From NCBI RefSeq assembly GCF_000224145.3, contig NC_020178.2, positions 1,662,100 through 1,726,099 of the forward strand: DNA of 64,000 bases, in the 5' to 3' direction. Below the pieces are notes generated by a model. The model was given only the letters and a program-made list of their open reading frames with translations. It ran no database searches and was not told the origin of the DNA. A program made the position numbers and the translations under genes. This DNA is from Ciona intestinalis (taxonomy: Eukaryota; Chordata; Ascidiacea; Phlebobranchia; Cionidae). Positions 1-10,952 of this stretch are shown here, one piece after another. The stretch's first letter is position 1. The number at the start of each line of letters is the position of its first letter.

Positions 1-129
1 AGTCGTTATAACATGGGTGTTCTGTTTCATACACCTCGTGCCAGCTTCTGTGTTACCACGAATGTAACTTTGTGGGTGATTGTTTTCATTTTTAAATATA
101 TATTTGTGTTTTTAAGCCAGTGTTTCCAG

Positions 130-899
130 GTTGATGAAACTGACTTCATGAGTGATGCATCAGAACCCATAGCTGGCAACACTGCTCCACAACAACAACA
201 ACATGTTTTATCCCCACTAACTGAAATACCGGTTTCAAAACCAGCTTCATCCAGATCTAGCCGGTCCCATCAGGCTTCGGTAAGCTTCCTAATTTATCAT
301 TTATAATAACTTGGGATTGTTATGTTGGCATAAGGTGTATAAAGACACCATGTGTGTCCCTGCTTACGAGCTACCATGTAATTTTGTGGATGATTGTTTC
401 CTCTGTAGGTCTTGAATAAATGTATGTAACTTACTTTATCCTCATGTGGCCGGAAAAAAAAACAGTCGTTAAACACCGGTTTCCTGTTTCATACACCTCG
501 TGCCAGCATACGAGTTATCATGTATGTTACTTTGTGAGTGTCTTACAATTTGTACAATGCCCACAACGGTAATAGTATTGAGCCTTGAACCCACAACCCC
601 TAGGTAACAGACAGGCCCACTTACCACCAAAACACATCCCCAGTAACCAAGTAATTCTGCAGCAGGTTGATAAACTGGATCAGCATCGAGCCCTCTACTC
701 CCCTGCCCCCCCGCCCCCTTCTCCTGAGGTCCCTCCATTACACCTGCGTGATGTCATCGAAGGGGAATCCCCCACACCGGAACCAAGGGTTGACATCACT
801 AGGGTTGCTACCGGCAACCGAGCGGAAGATCTCGTTATTTCTGGGACGACAATTCCCGGTGTTCTTAAGTCTTCTTCAGAGCAAAAAAGAAACAAATAA
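130..899 (+). CDS. 3' terminal exons of an unidentified gene
   Basis: Two exons join in phase 0: 130-279 (after a TTTCCAG acceptor, before GTAAG) and 666-899 (after a CAG acceptor, stop TAA at 897-899). They give about 127 C-terminal residues. The first exon is Gln/Ser/Pro-rich with a QQQQ run; the second has a Pro-rich stretch (PAPPPPSPEVPP) and a charged end in KRNK. The composition suggests a disordered tail. No domain or family is recognised, and upstream exons lie outside the window. Each exon begins with the codons Val-Asp, so an alternative acceptor a few bases away is possible. Confidence rests on clean splice sites and phase, not on homology. Confidence 0.5.
425..545 (+). repeat. 98-bp repeat (family B), single copy in intron
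   Basis: One copy of a unit that recurs across the window. Recognisable parts are TTTATCCTC, CATGGC, a TTCATACACCTCGTGCC core, and GTTACTTTGTGGGTGATTG. Positions 1-85 hold another, 5'-truncated copy in the same orientation. Confidence 0.7.
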
Positions 900-900
900 A
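895..900 (+). terminator. poly(A) signal overlapping the stop codon
   Basis: The hexamer AATAAA contains the TAA stop of the preceding gene, so the 3' UTR would be only some 15-30 bases. It is followed by A/T-rich sequence and then a long pyrimidine tract. Confidence 0.4.
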
Positions 901-1299
901 AAATGAAAATATTTTATTATCGTGGTTGTTACTCTTGTAATTCTCTTTATTATATTTGTCTTCATGCTGCTTCCTCTCTCTTGATACTTTTTTCTTCCTT
1001 GTCTCTTCTTTACCCTTCTCCCCCTCTCTCTCTTCTTCCTTTATTCTTTCACTTTTTTAGCTTTTTTCTCCTCTCCCTTTTTCTCCTCCTTTCACTTACC
1101 CACTCTCTCCTTTTCTTTCTTTTGCTCCATGTATGCAAGATTGAATATCAGCTACAAGTTATTAGGAAACAGAGTAACAGATGAACGACCACAAAAGTTA
1201 GCAGTGATAAAATTAGTGTAAAGGAAGATTTTTTGTTTTAAGATGTTTTAGTATTTAGTTGGCAATTTGGACAACTCATACATTACAACTGGGTTTGTC

Positions 1300-1405
1300 G
1301 TTAAGTGTCTTGTCCAAGGACGTGCACGACCAATGGTAGCACCAGTGAGCTTCGAACCTGTAGCCTATAGTCTAGCGGCAGACGCGCTAGCACAATGCCA
1401 CGGCT
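1300..1405 (-). mobile_element. tRNA-derived SINE-like fragment
   Basis: Read on the minus strand it carries a B-box-like GGTTCGAAGC, preceded by a region resembling a tRNA D and anticodon arm, and followed by the phrase seen in other SINE-like copies of the window (a 'fast-signal then GACA' tail related to TGTCCTTGGGCAAGACA). No intact cloverleaf can be drawn, so it is not a functional tRNA. Confidence 0.4.
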
Positions 1406-2027
1406 TCGAGTATTATGAAGCTAGAGCGTAATATTAGAATATTAGATCAAAATTTTGGTTTCAAAGATCGTAATATTAGTCTATTGCAGGTGTAAACACA
1501 AATTTAATTTTCATTCGGGGACGAATAAATTAATTGGCACACCGTGATTGTGTAAATGATGACGTCACATTGTTGTCAATGCTTGTTATACGTTTAGCTT
1601 TGGTTGAGTTTTTCGTTAATTAAAAGCGTTTAATTAGTTTTTAAGTGCGTAAATGGGGGCTGAAGTTTGCCGGAGAGGTAATTTACGCAGGTATTTTAGT
1701 AATTTCGGGTTTATTTTGTATAAGAAGGCGACAAAACTCTGGCGACGTATAATATACGAGGTTGTGTATGTTACTTTGTGTTATTTTGCGGTAGCTAACT
1801 TTTGTGTAGTGGAAAACGGCATAATATTATCATGTAATATATCTGACATATGTAGAAGTATAATAATGATTTGGTACCTAAATTTTACCACTAAACCCTA
1901 ACCTTTATATATAACCACCAACTGACTAAATATAAATTTCCTGAATGTAACGATTAACCTGTAACGTAACAGAGGATACTGTACTAGTTTAGTCTACTCT
2001 TTGAGTCAAACTTCCATTTCTACCTTC

Positions 2028-2029
2028 AG
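2028..2029 (+). promoter_or_regulatory. probable spliced-leader acceptor for DHX8
   Basis: A pyrimidine-rich run ending in CCTTCAG lies 19 bases before the ATG at 2049, with no exon evident upstream. Ciona mRNAs are known to receive a trans-spliced leader at such sites. Cis-splicing to an unseen non-coding exon is the alternative. Confidence 0.4.
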
Positions 2030-2048
2030 GTTATCGTAGAAATAAATC

Positions 2049-5000
2049 ATGGATGAATTAGAAAAGCTTGAATATTTGTCCCTGGTGTCTAAAGTATGCA
2101 CGGAGCTCGACAATCATCTTGGAATGAACGATAAAGATCTTGCAGAGTTTATTATTTCTATTGCTGACAAACACCCATCCCTGCCCAAGTTCTCTAAAGT
2201 TTTGAAGAAAAAAGGGGCAGAGTTTCCGGAGACTTTCACCAAAAATTTACTCTCTCTCATTCAGAGAATGCGGCCTCCAAAAAAGAAAAAAGGCAAAGAA
2301 GGAGAAGAGATTCTCGTTGAAACGGACGACGGAAGAGGGAAATATAAACTCATGTTCCCGGCTCTGTGTCGTGCGGACGACGCTCCTGTTCTTCCTGAGC
2401 CTCCAAAGATAACAGAAGTGGACACCAAGGATGCAGAAGACACAATGAACGAGTTGGAGAACCTCCTCGCTCCTAGAGAAGAGAGGAAAAAGGGAAGAGG
2501 CGGTTCCCCGCATCGATCCAGGGATCGGGAGAGAGAATCTTCTACAAGGAGATCCAGGCATGATAGAGATGATTCAAGGTATTAAAGTTATCTTGCATTT
2601 AAATTAAGTAACAACAGGGCAACGACAGGCGTTATAACACAGGTGTTCTGTTTCATACACCTGGTACCTTTTTATGTATAGATAGAGCACAAAAACTCTT
2701 AAATATACAAGTTTCATGCCAAACATGACAACTTATATGCATTTATTATATTCAATATATCTTCTAATCTTTAAATATTTGTGTAAGGTCACGTCGTGAT
2801 CGTTCCAGATCTCCACATTCTAAAAGATCCAGAGATGATCGGAGAAGAGATGGAAGAGATCACTCAAGATCTAGAAGGAGATCCCCATCATCTAGGAGGA
2901 GAACCCCATCACCTGAGAGATCCAGGAGGCAAATACCAGAGGAGCCGACTCCAGGAGACATTTTCGAAGGGAGAGTGACTTCTATCATGCAGTTTGGATG
3001 TTTTGTTCAACTTGAAGGGTTAAGAAAAAGGATTGAGGGTTTGGTTCATATATCGGAGCTGAGGGCTGAAGGGAGGGTCTCACAAGTATCTGATGTTGTA
3101 AAAAGAGGACAGAAATGTAAAGTTAAAGTGATCAGTTTTACTGGAACCAAGACCAGCCTCACAATGAAGGATGTAGATCAGATAACTGGGGAGGATTTGA
3201 ATCCCGGGAGAACCTCTAGGATGAAGAAGCCTAAGATCAAAGATGAGGAGTTAATTGGGAGGAACCCGGATCGTCCAAGTGATCTTCAGGTCTCGGATGT
3301 CCAGGATAGATCAGATTCTCCCAAGAGGATAAATAAGATGTCTGATATGGAAAGATGGGAGATCAAACAGATGGTGTCTGCAGGTTGTATGGATGTAACT
3401 GAACTTCCTGAGTTTGATGAGGAGAGCGGCGTCCTCCCGAAGGCTGATAGCGATAACGAGGATCTTGAGATTGAATTAGTTGAAGAGGAACCTCCGTTTT
3501 TGAACGGGCATACCAACCAGAGCATTGACCTTAGCCCTGTGAGGATTGTTAAGAATCCTGATGGATCCTTATCCAAAGCAGCCATGATGCAAGGCGCTCT
3601 TGCTAAAGAGAGGAAAGAGATCAAACAACAGCAGCGAGAAGCGGAGTTAGAATCAGAGCCAACCACCTCAACTAAGAGCTGGATTGACCCGATGCCGAAG
3701 GAAGAGAATCCAGCCGCTTCTACTTCTAAAAGTGTGAGCATGATACAGGGTGATATACCTGAGTGGAAGAAGCATGCTTTTGGTGGAGCAAAGGCTTCTT
3801 ATGGGAAGAAGACGGAGTTAACGATCATTGAACAGAGGCAGAGTCTTCCTATTTATAAATTAAAGGAGCAATTAGTTCAAGCTATTCATGATAATCAAGT
3901 TTTGATCGTTATCGGTGAAACTGGGTCGGGAAAGACAACACAAATCACTCAATATATTGCAGAAGCTGGTTACACTGTGCGGGGTAAGATTGGTTGCACG
4001 CAGCCGAGAAGGGTTGCTGCTATGTCTGTTGCTAAAAGAGTTTCTGAAGAATTTGGTTGCAGACTTGGACAAGAGGTTGGGTATACCATTCGGTTTGAAG
4101 ATTGCACAAGCCAGGAAACAAAGATTAAATACATGACTGAAGGTATGATGTTGAGGGAATGTTTGATTGACTTCGAATTAAACCAATACTCAGTTATTAT
4201 GTTGGATGAGGCTCATGAACGTACTGTTCAAACTGATGTCCTGTTTGGGCTTGTGAAGAAATACGTTCAGTCCCGGAAAGATTTGAAATTAATCGTAACT
4301 TCAGCAACATTGGATGCCGTTAAGTTTTCAGAGTATTTCTTCGGCGCGCCTATTTTCACAATTCCTGGTCGCACGTTCCCAGTCGAGATTATGTACACTA
4401 AAGACCCTGAACCGGATTATTTAGACGCGTCCATGATCACAGTGATGCAGATCCATCTTACCGAACCTCCAGGTGATATCTTGCTCTTCTTAACTGGACA
4501 GGAGGAGATCGATACATCATGCGAGATCCTTTTTGAAAGGATGAAGTCCTTAGGTCCGGAGGTACCGGAGCTTATCATCCTCCCTGTTTACTCCGCTCTT
4601 CCATCCGAGATGCAAACGAGGATCTTTGATCCTGCTCCTCCCGGGAGTAGGAAGGTTGTCATAGCAACCAACATTGCCGAGACTTCTCTCACAATAGACG
4701 GAATATATTACGTGGTTGATCCTGGTTTTGTGAAGCAGAATGTTTACAACAGTAAGACAGGAATTGATCAGCTCGTGGTCACGCCTATATCGCAAGCACA
4801 AGCAAAACAACGTGCAGGTCGTGCTGGACGTACAGGGCCAGGTAAATGTTATCGATTATATACAGAGCGTGCATATAGAGATGAAATGCTTGCAACTGCA
4901 GTACCAGAGTTACAACGGACTAATCTAACAGCAACTGTCTTATCTTTAAAAGCAATGGGGATAAATGATCTTCTGTCTTTTGACTTCATGGACCCCCCGC

Positions 5001-5815
5001 CCATGGAGACTTTGGTTACAGCTATGGAACAACTTTACCAGTTAAGCGCTTTGGATGATGAAGGGTTATTGACAAGGTTGGGTAGAAGAATGGCTGAGTT
5101 TCCACTAGAACCCATGCTATGTAAGATGTTAATTATGTCAGTTCATCTTGGTTGTAGTGATGAGATACTCACTGTGGTTTCAATGCTGTCTGTACAGAAT
5201 GTGTTTTATCGGCCAAAAGATAAACAAGCGTTGGCGGATCAGAAAAAAGCAAAGTTTCATCAAACGGAAGGAGACCAGTTGACTCTGCTTGCTGTGTATA
5301 ATTCCTGGAAAAATAATAAGTTTAGTAACCCCTGGTGTTATGAGAACTTTATCCAAGCTCGTACGCTTAGGAGAGCACAAGATGTTCGGAAACAAATGTT
5401 GGGGATTATGGATCGCCATAAACTTGATGTCGTGACTTGTGGAAAAAACACTGCTAAGATACAGAAAGCGATTTGCAGCGGGTACTTTAGAAACGCAGCG
5501 AAAAAAGACCCACAAGAAGGTTATAGGACTCTTGTTGACCAACAGGTTGTTTATATACATCCTAGCAGTGCTTTGTTCAACAGGCAGCCAGAATGGATTA
5601 TATATCATGAGTTAGTGTTAACCACCAAGGAATACATGCGTGAAGTTACAGCAATTGATCCAAAATGGTTGGTTGAGTTCGCACCGAAGTTTTTCAAGAT
5701 GGGAGACCCGACCAAGCTAAGTAAGCAGAAGAAACAGCTGAAGTTGGAGCCACTTTATAACAGATATGAAGAACCAAACTCATGGAGAATATCAAGGGCG
5801 TACAGGAGAAGATAG
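2049..5815 (+). CDS. DHX8: ATP-dependent RNA helicase DHX8 (Prp22)
   Basis: DEAH-box helicase that releases spliced mRNA from the spliceosome and acts in the nucleus. Two exons, 2049-2578 and 2788-5815, join through a split Arg codon to give 1185 residues, close to the vertebrate length of about 1220. In order: a helical N-terminal region; an Arg/Ser-rich stretch at about 150-225; an S1 RNA-binding domain from about 233 ([18 protein letters not shown]); an acidic linker; then the helicase core with motif I GETGSGKT at 553-560, DEAH at 650-653, SAT soon after, and the QRAGRAGR motif; then the HA2 and OB-fold regions. The frame is intact throughout. The RS region is split by the single intron. 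The S1 domain plus RS stretch separates it from DHX15, DHX16 and DHX38, so the assignment is secure. Confidence 0.96.
2612..2665 (+). repeat. family B fragment in DHX8 intron
   Basis: About 50 bases of the 98-bp repeat (GGCAACGACAGGCGTTATAA through CATACACCTGG) sit inside the short DHX8 intron. Confidence 0.5.
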
Positions 5816-6353
5816 TTCAATTTAAACTTCATAAAAACTCATGCTTTTCAATTCTTTTTTTATAAAGACTAGTCGCCTTTTTGGTCAATTTTGTAAAACT
5901 TTTTAATGAATTGAACATTTTTCATAATGTTTAAAGACAGTATCGAACTATATATAATTAATTTTCTGAAATAACAATTTAAGTTTTGTGTATTGGATTA
6001 AACAGTGATACATTTTGCTAGTTTTCGCCAAAATTTTAATCAAGAAAGCAAAATTTCATAAATATTTTGACTTTAATCTAACTCTTGTGTTCCAAATGTT
6101 TGTATTTTTCCAGTACAAACACAAAGATATCTTGTTATTTTCTACTTTTAAGCTCCTAAAGCTAAACACTCAATCATACACCCTGTTTTGAAGTAAAGAA
6201 ACACGAATATTACATGCCGTTTCCATATATAAACATCATGTTCCATTTAAACCAATCTACCAATCGCATTTCATTTTTTCTAAAACTTCTGAATTGGTCA
6301 GTTTATGCCACCCTATTCAAACCATTGACCACAATTGTGCTTAAACTTTTTAG
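5816..6353. other. intergenic, DHX8 3' UTR and MGAT1 upstream
   Basis: AT-rich DNA with no open frame or clear repeat. It must contain the DHX8 3' end. MGAT1 begins after a TTTTTAG acceptor at 6352-6353, 17 bases before its ATG, a candidate spliced-leader site. Confidence 0.4.
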
Positions 6354-6370
6354 GTTCTTTAGTTGCTAGA

Positions 6371-9300
6371 ATGCGCAAGAGTTTGCTGCAGAGGATTATT
6401 TTCCTTTGCCTGTTTGTGTGTGTAAGTGTATGGTTCCTGTTATGGAACCAATCAAACAAAAGTAATGAGATCAACATGGAGATGAGACAGAAACTTGTGC
6501 ACGATCTGAATTATAAAATAAACGAGGTATTATATGTTTTGTTTTGATTGGATTTTCGTAATTTATTGATAAACATTGCATTAAACGCTACCATAATCGA
6601 GGTATATAATGTTTAATGTGTGAATCCTTTTTCTTCTATTTTCTCGCCCTGTTTGGTAGTAAACTAAGAACATTTAAAGAATTATAATGCCGTATTCTCA
6701 TGACTTCCATAGACCGTTGTTAATTGTTTAAAACACGATCAGGATATTTGGAAATTCTATGCTAAAGGTGTTCCATCTTCCCCTATTTGACTATTATATA
6801 TGTTTTGTTTTTTCGACACTTCAGTGATGTATTGTTAACAATGTATAAATGAAACAACCAACACTAATGAAGTTCTGCTGTAGATCAAATGTTGGTTTGA
6901 TTTAAATGGATTACCTCCCATAATATTAAATATGAACTAATGTTTGTTTGTTGATATAATAAAACCTACAATATCAAGTAATGTTTCAACATTACTTCCC
7001 CAGATGTCGAAGCTAGTAGCCGATAACAAATCGTTTCTTGATAAACTACAAGACATGAGTGTAAGAATACAACATGAACAACAACATAAACCAACAAGCA
7101 CAACTAAAAGAACAACAACAACAAAAAGAACAACAACGAAGAAAACAGATACAAAACTGGTAACCTTTTTAATTGTTGTTTTAGCAGCATAAAACATAAA
7201 TTGCCCAGGCCATACTACAGTATTACCCCATACTTGCTTTCATTCACAGATCACATTCACTTGTATAAAACAGAACACCCGTGTTATAACGGCTGTCGTT
7301 GCCCCGCCATGCAAGGATAAATAAGTTACACACGTTGTAACTTGTAAGCGGGCACAAGGTGTATGGAACAGAACACCCGTGTTATAACGACTGTCATTGC
7401 CCTGCCATGTGAAGATAAATAAGTTACATACATGGTAACTTGAAGGCAGGCACGAAGTGTATGAAACAGAACACCCGTGTTATAACGGCTGTCATTACCC
7501 TGCCATGCGAGGATAAATAGATTACATACGTGGTAGCTTGTAAGCCGGCACAAGGTGTATGAAACAGAACACCTGTGTTATAACGACTGTCATTGCCCCG
7601 CCATGCGAAGATAAATAAGTTACATACGTTGTAACTTGTAAGCGGGCAGAAGGTGTATGAAACAGAACACCCATGTTATAACGGCTGTCGTTGCCCTGCC
7701 ACACGAGGATAAATAAGTTACATTTATTTTTTGTTCACAGATAATACCAATTGTAGTGTTTGCTTTCAATCGACCCTCCGTGTCACAATGCCTCGATCTT
7801 CTCGTTAAATACCAACCACAAGGGGGCAGTGTAAGCTTCCCGGTTGTTGTAAGTCAAGACGGAAACGATATTGCAACTTCCAAGGTTATTCAGGGATATA
7901 ATGATACGCATAAGGTTAGTTTCTGGGTGTGTGTTGGTTGTAGTACATGGGCGTTGCACAACATACATGGTGGCTTCATACAACTCATGCTCACTGTCGA
8001 GTTACGATGCTTTCATGTTTATCCTCTGGGTGGAAAACTAAGGGATTTAATACATGGGCGTTGCAAACCATACATGGTGGCTTTATACACCTCATGCTCA
8101 CTGTCGAGTTAGAATACTTTTATGTTCATCCTCAGGTATATTGCATAACATACATAGTATTGAATACTTGTTTATTTTCCTTCAGATATCCAACTACATT
8201 CGTCACCCTGATCCAGGAGAAAGTTTGATTCCTCCAAAGCATAGGGGAGGTCTAAGGGGTTACTACAAGTTATCCATGCATTATAAATGGGCTATCACAC
8301 AGGTATAATGGGTTAGGTTAACAGACTTTTAACAACTGTCAGCAAACAGAATTGGTTAATGGAACTTACAAACGTCTGTTCTGTTAATAACAGTGTTTTA
8401 ACCAGAGTTTTTCGGGAGTCTTCTAACTTCCTATCACAGACAATCATGTAAGCGTGCTTAACGTGATAAAAGTGATTCCTTTTTAGAATAAGATATTTGT
8501 TTGTTAAAACTAGCCGTACTAACAAAGAGTGTAGTTAGAAGCCAACACATAAAGCAAATAATTTAGTTTTTTGGACAGTTTAAAAAGTAAATAAATATTT
8601 TACCAAGAAAAACTGCAAAAAAGTACAAAACAAGATTGAATCTCAAAAAGTACAGTCCAGAATTTCAATCTCAAAATCTTCTTTCTCCCCCAGGTGTTCT
8701 CCTTGTTCCCTTCCTCTGATTCGATCCTCATCCTTGAAGACGACCTGGAGGTTGCTCCGGACTTCTTTTCCTACTTCTCCTCCATGCACAACCTCCTCCT
8801 GCGTGACCCATCAATCCTCTGCATCTCCGCTTGGAACGATAATGGGAAGACGGGGCAAATCGATACAGGAGGGGAGAAGATGGTTTATCGATCGGATTTC
8901 TTTCCAGGGCTTGGATGGTTATTGAAGGTGAGCGCGATATTTAATAATAGCTATAAAGCTTGTATATGCCCTATTTTAACTGGGATTTAGACCAGAGTTG
9001 TCCCATTACCCCAGCATTGTATATGCACATTATATTCTATACGGGTGAGGTCCTACAGTGAGGCATTCCATGGGACCTGAGATTTAGACCAGAGTTTGCC
9101 AATTACCCCAACATTGTATATGCCTTATTCTCTATGGGTGAGGTCATTGAGGACCAGGGATTTAGAACAGAATTGTCCCTTTTTCCAATTCAATGGGTCT
9201 TTAAGAGACTTAACAGCAATTCTAATAACCCAATGGCCACATTTGGTTTATTTAAACTGACAGTCATATATATTTATTGCCAATTTGTTTGCGTTTTCAA

Positions 9301-9882
9301 TAAAACATTATCAATTTAAAGTAATTATATTATAACGTTATAACTTTACAACACAGAGAAGCACTTGGGACGAGTTGGAACCAAAAATGGCCGCTGGCTT
9401 TCTGGGACGACTGGATCCGACACCCAGACCAAATGCAGGGACGTGCTTGTATTCGGCCAGAAATATTTTAAACCAAAACCTTTGGGCCCAATGGTGTTAG
9501 TAACCGACAATTCCTTTGACACACATTTGAAAGTTTATAAAGTTGAATGGACCTCAAAGTGGATTGGGGCAAAGAGGATTTATCATATCTTGAGATGCAG
9601 ATTTATGATCGTACTTTTCTCACAAAAGTTTATTCAGCGCCGTCTGTTTCTCTAAATGAACTTCAATCAAACTCAAAACCTTCGGAAAAAGAAGTCAGAC
9701 TTGAATACACCAACAGTGCTGTGTTTAAAACTTTCGCTAGAGCATTGGGTATTATGGAGGACCTAAAATCTGGTGTTCCACGAACTGCATACCATGGTAT
9801 AGTTAGTATAATGTATTCAAATAGGAGGGTTTATATTGCCCCTGTTCAAGGGTGGACTGGTTACGACCGCTCAGCTAGTTAG
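6371..9882 (+). CDS. MGAT1: GnT-I (MGAT1), last exon disrupted
   Basis: Golgi enzyme that adds GlcNAc to the alpha-1,3-mannose arm of Man5 N-glycans, starting hybrid and complex glycans. Exons: 6371-6526, 7004-7159, 7741-7914, 8186-8302, 8694-8927, 9357-9882, all joined in phase 0. Residues about 7-26 form a type II signal anchor. Exon 2 encodes a Thr/Lys-rich stem. The catalytic domain follows, with FNRP near its start, the metal-binding EDD at 216-218 (LEDDLEV), SAWNDNG and FFPGLGWLL. The last exon ends with the expected [14 protein letters not shown] and GYD near the stop. That exon is out of frame inside: a run of five A at 9383-9387 shifts the frame before the expected KWP, a TAA at 9469-9471 falls after PEIF, and two further shifts lie near 9511-9518 and 9542-9546. 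This could be assembly error or genuine decay. GT13 family identity is clear; POMGNT1 is excluded by length and lack of its stem domain. Confidence 0.85.
6621..6800 (-). mobile_element. MITE-like element, partial
   Basis: A diverged copy in MGAT1 intron 1 of the roughly 190-bp element that recurs in this window. It shows TTTGGTAGTAAAC, GACTTCCATAGACCGTTG and TTAATTGTTTAAAACACGATCAGGATATTTGG, given here as pieces, and ends in CATCTTCCCC. The left terminal repeat is eroded. Confidence 0.6.
7262..7730 (-). repeat. family B tandem array, 98-bp period
   Basis: About five head-to-tail copies in MGAT1 intron 2 (phrases GAACACCCGTGTTATAACG, TGCCATGCGAGGATAAATA, GTTACATACGTGGTAACTTG). The array ends directly against the acceptor of exon 3. 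Short minus-strand frames here come from the repeat. Confidence 0.85.
7915..8160 (+). repeat. two-copy tandem repeat related to family C
   Basis: Two copies of a unit of roughly 120 bp in MGAT1 intron 3, each with ACATGGGCGTTGCA, ACATACATGGTGGCTT and CTCATGCTCACTGTCGAGTTA. The last phrase is shared with the 71-bp family C arrays elsewhere. Similar single copies lie near 18690-18735 and 60185-60300. Confidence 0.6.
8980..9160 (+). repeat. family D-like two-copy repeat
   Basis: Two copies of a unit containing TTTAGACCAGAGTT, CCATTACCCCA, CATTGTATATGC and GGGTGAGGTC in the last MGAT1 intron. It is related to the repeat in KRIT1 intron 2 and to copies near 20060-20200, 26160-26370 and 38890-38960. 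Confidence 0.6.
9357..9882 (+). pseudogene. MGAT1: MGAT1 last exon with frame breaks
   Basis: Homology to the C-terminal third of GnT-I runs unbroken across this exon but passes through all three frames: frame of 9357 until about 9382, then the frame of 9388 until the stop at 9469 and beyond, then the frame containing FDTHLKVYK (about 9516-9541), then the frame from 9547 to the stop at 9880-9882. Exons 1-5 show no such damage, and the final 335 bases are open. Whether the locus is a pseudogene or the sequence is faulty cannot be decided here. Confidence 0.5.
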
Positions 9883-10952
9883 TGGAAAGTTTTGGGTTAA
9901 ATTTTTGTGCAATATATTTATGCATAAATATGAACAAATTTCAGGTGTTATATTTGCTGATGTTTATATAAATTTTCATTAATTATCCATGCTGTTGAAA
10001 ACTACTGCTTTCAGTTTTGTTTATTAAAAACATTGATAAAAATATAGTTTGATTTAGCATTCAATATCTGGGCTCTAATTTTACATAACATGTCGTGTAA
10101 CCTCTTCTATAATCTAGTCTTCTTCAGCATTGATAATCAACATAGTTTGAAACATCCGCTCAACATGAGTTTATTATCCTGACACAAGTTATATATTTAC
10201 TTTGTATTGTATGTTCTTTTTATCAATTGGTGACTTACATATTCTACCTATATTTAAATATGGACTGTTCCCAATACATCGTTTTTTATTTTGCTTTGTT
10301 CATTTCTACTATTCGTTATTATCTGTAAATGCCTTTAAACATCTTATATTGCATTTATTTGTTGTTTATTCCTATGCCCACAGTCGGCTGCTGAAGCTAT
10401 TGCAGTGTGTGGATAAGGAGACATGACTTTTGGTTGGTTTGGTCATTTATATCCTCGTGGGTTGGAACTTGAGTGACTTATCCATGGTTGCCACTCCCAT
10501 GCCCACAGTTGAGTTGCTGAAGCTATTGCAGTATGTGGATAAGCAGGCATGACTTTTGGTCGGTTTGGTCATTTATATTCTCGTGGGTGGGAATTAGACT
10601 GACTTGTCCATGGTTGCCACTCCCATGCCCACAGTTGAGTAGCTGAAGCTATTGCAGTGTGTGGATAAGCAGGCATGACTTTTGATTGGTTTGGGCATCA
10701 ATTTAGGTAAGACTTACTTAACATGGATGTCTAATCAGAAGGTTAGTAAAGTTTATTCATTTGTGTAAATATTGCTGTGGAAAGGTGCAGTGACTTTATA
10801 TTTTAAAACCATAAATTTACAGTCCCCAGCAAAAAGTCAAGCGTTGCTTCTGTTTGAGATTTCTTGCTGAAGGCACTCTTGAAAATTAGGCGAAAGCACT
10901 GTAATAGTAAACAATAAATTTTAATAAAACTTTTGTAATTTAATGTAAAATC
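9883..10952. other. intergenic between MGAT1 and KRIT1
   Basis: Holds a copy of a dispersed repeat at about 10050-10175 (TCAATATCTGGGCTCTAATT, CTTCTATAATCTAGTCTTC), a 125-bp tandem array at 10371-10695, and AT-rich sequence before KRIT1. A TTTACAG at 10816-10822 is a possible acceptor for the KRIT1 5' UTR exon. Confidence 0.5.
10371..10695 (+). repeat. tandem repeat, 125-126 bp period
   Basis: Nearly three copies of a unit starting CCCACAGT (10377, 10502, 10628), with GCTGAAGCTATTGCAGT, GTGGATAAG, CATGACTTTTG and GTCATTTATAT. A related copy in the opposite orientation is at about 20455-20660 in KRIT1 intron 13. Confidence 0.8.

Larger units (their letters stand above)
904..2029. other. intergenic, pyrimidine tract and SINE-like piece
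   Basis: Positions about 960-1130 are an almost pure C/T tract on the + strand, which makes a spurious 93-residue frame. Positions about 1300-1405, read on the minus strand, resemble a tRNA-derived SINE head with a B-box-like GGTTCGAAGC. The rest is AT-rich with no coding signal. Confidence 0.5.

Noticed and set aside
903..1184. 93-residue open frame rich in Leu, Ser and Phe
   Set aside because: It is translation of a C/T-rich tract after a gene's poly(A) signal; no splice context or family.
3286..3741. 151-residue antisense frame in DHX8
   Set aside because: Lies opposite a conserved helicase coding exon and is explained by its codon composition; the same holds for other antisense frames there.
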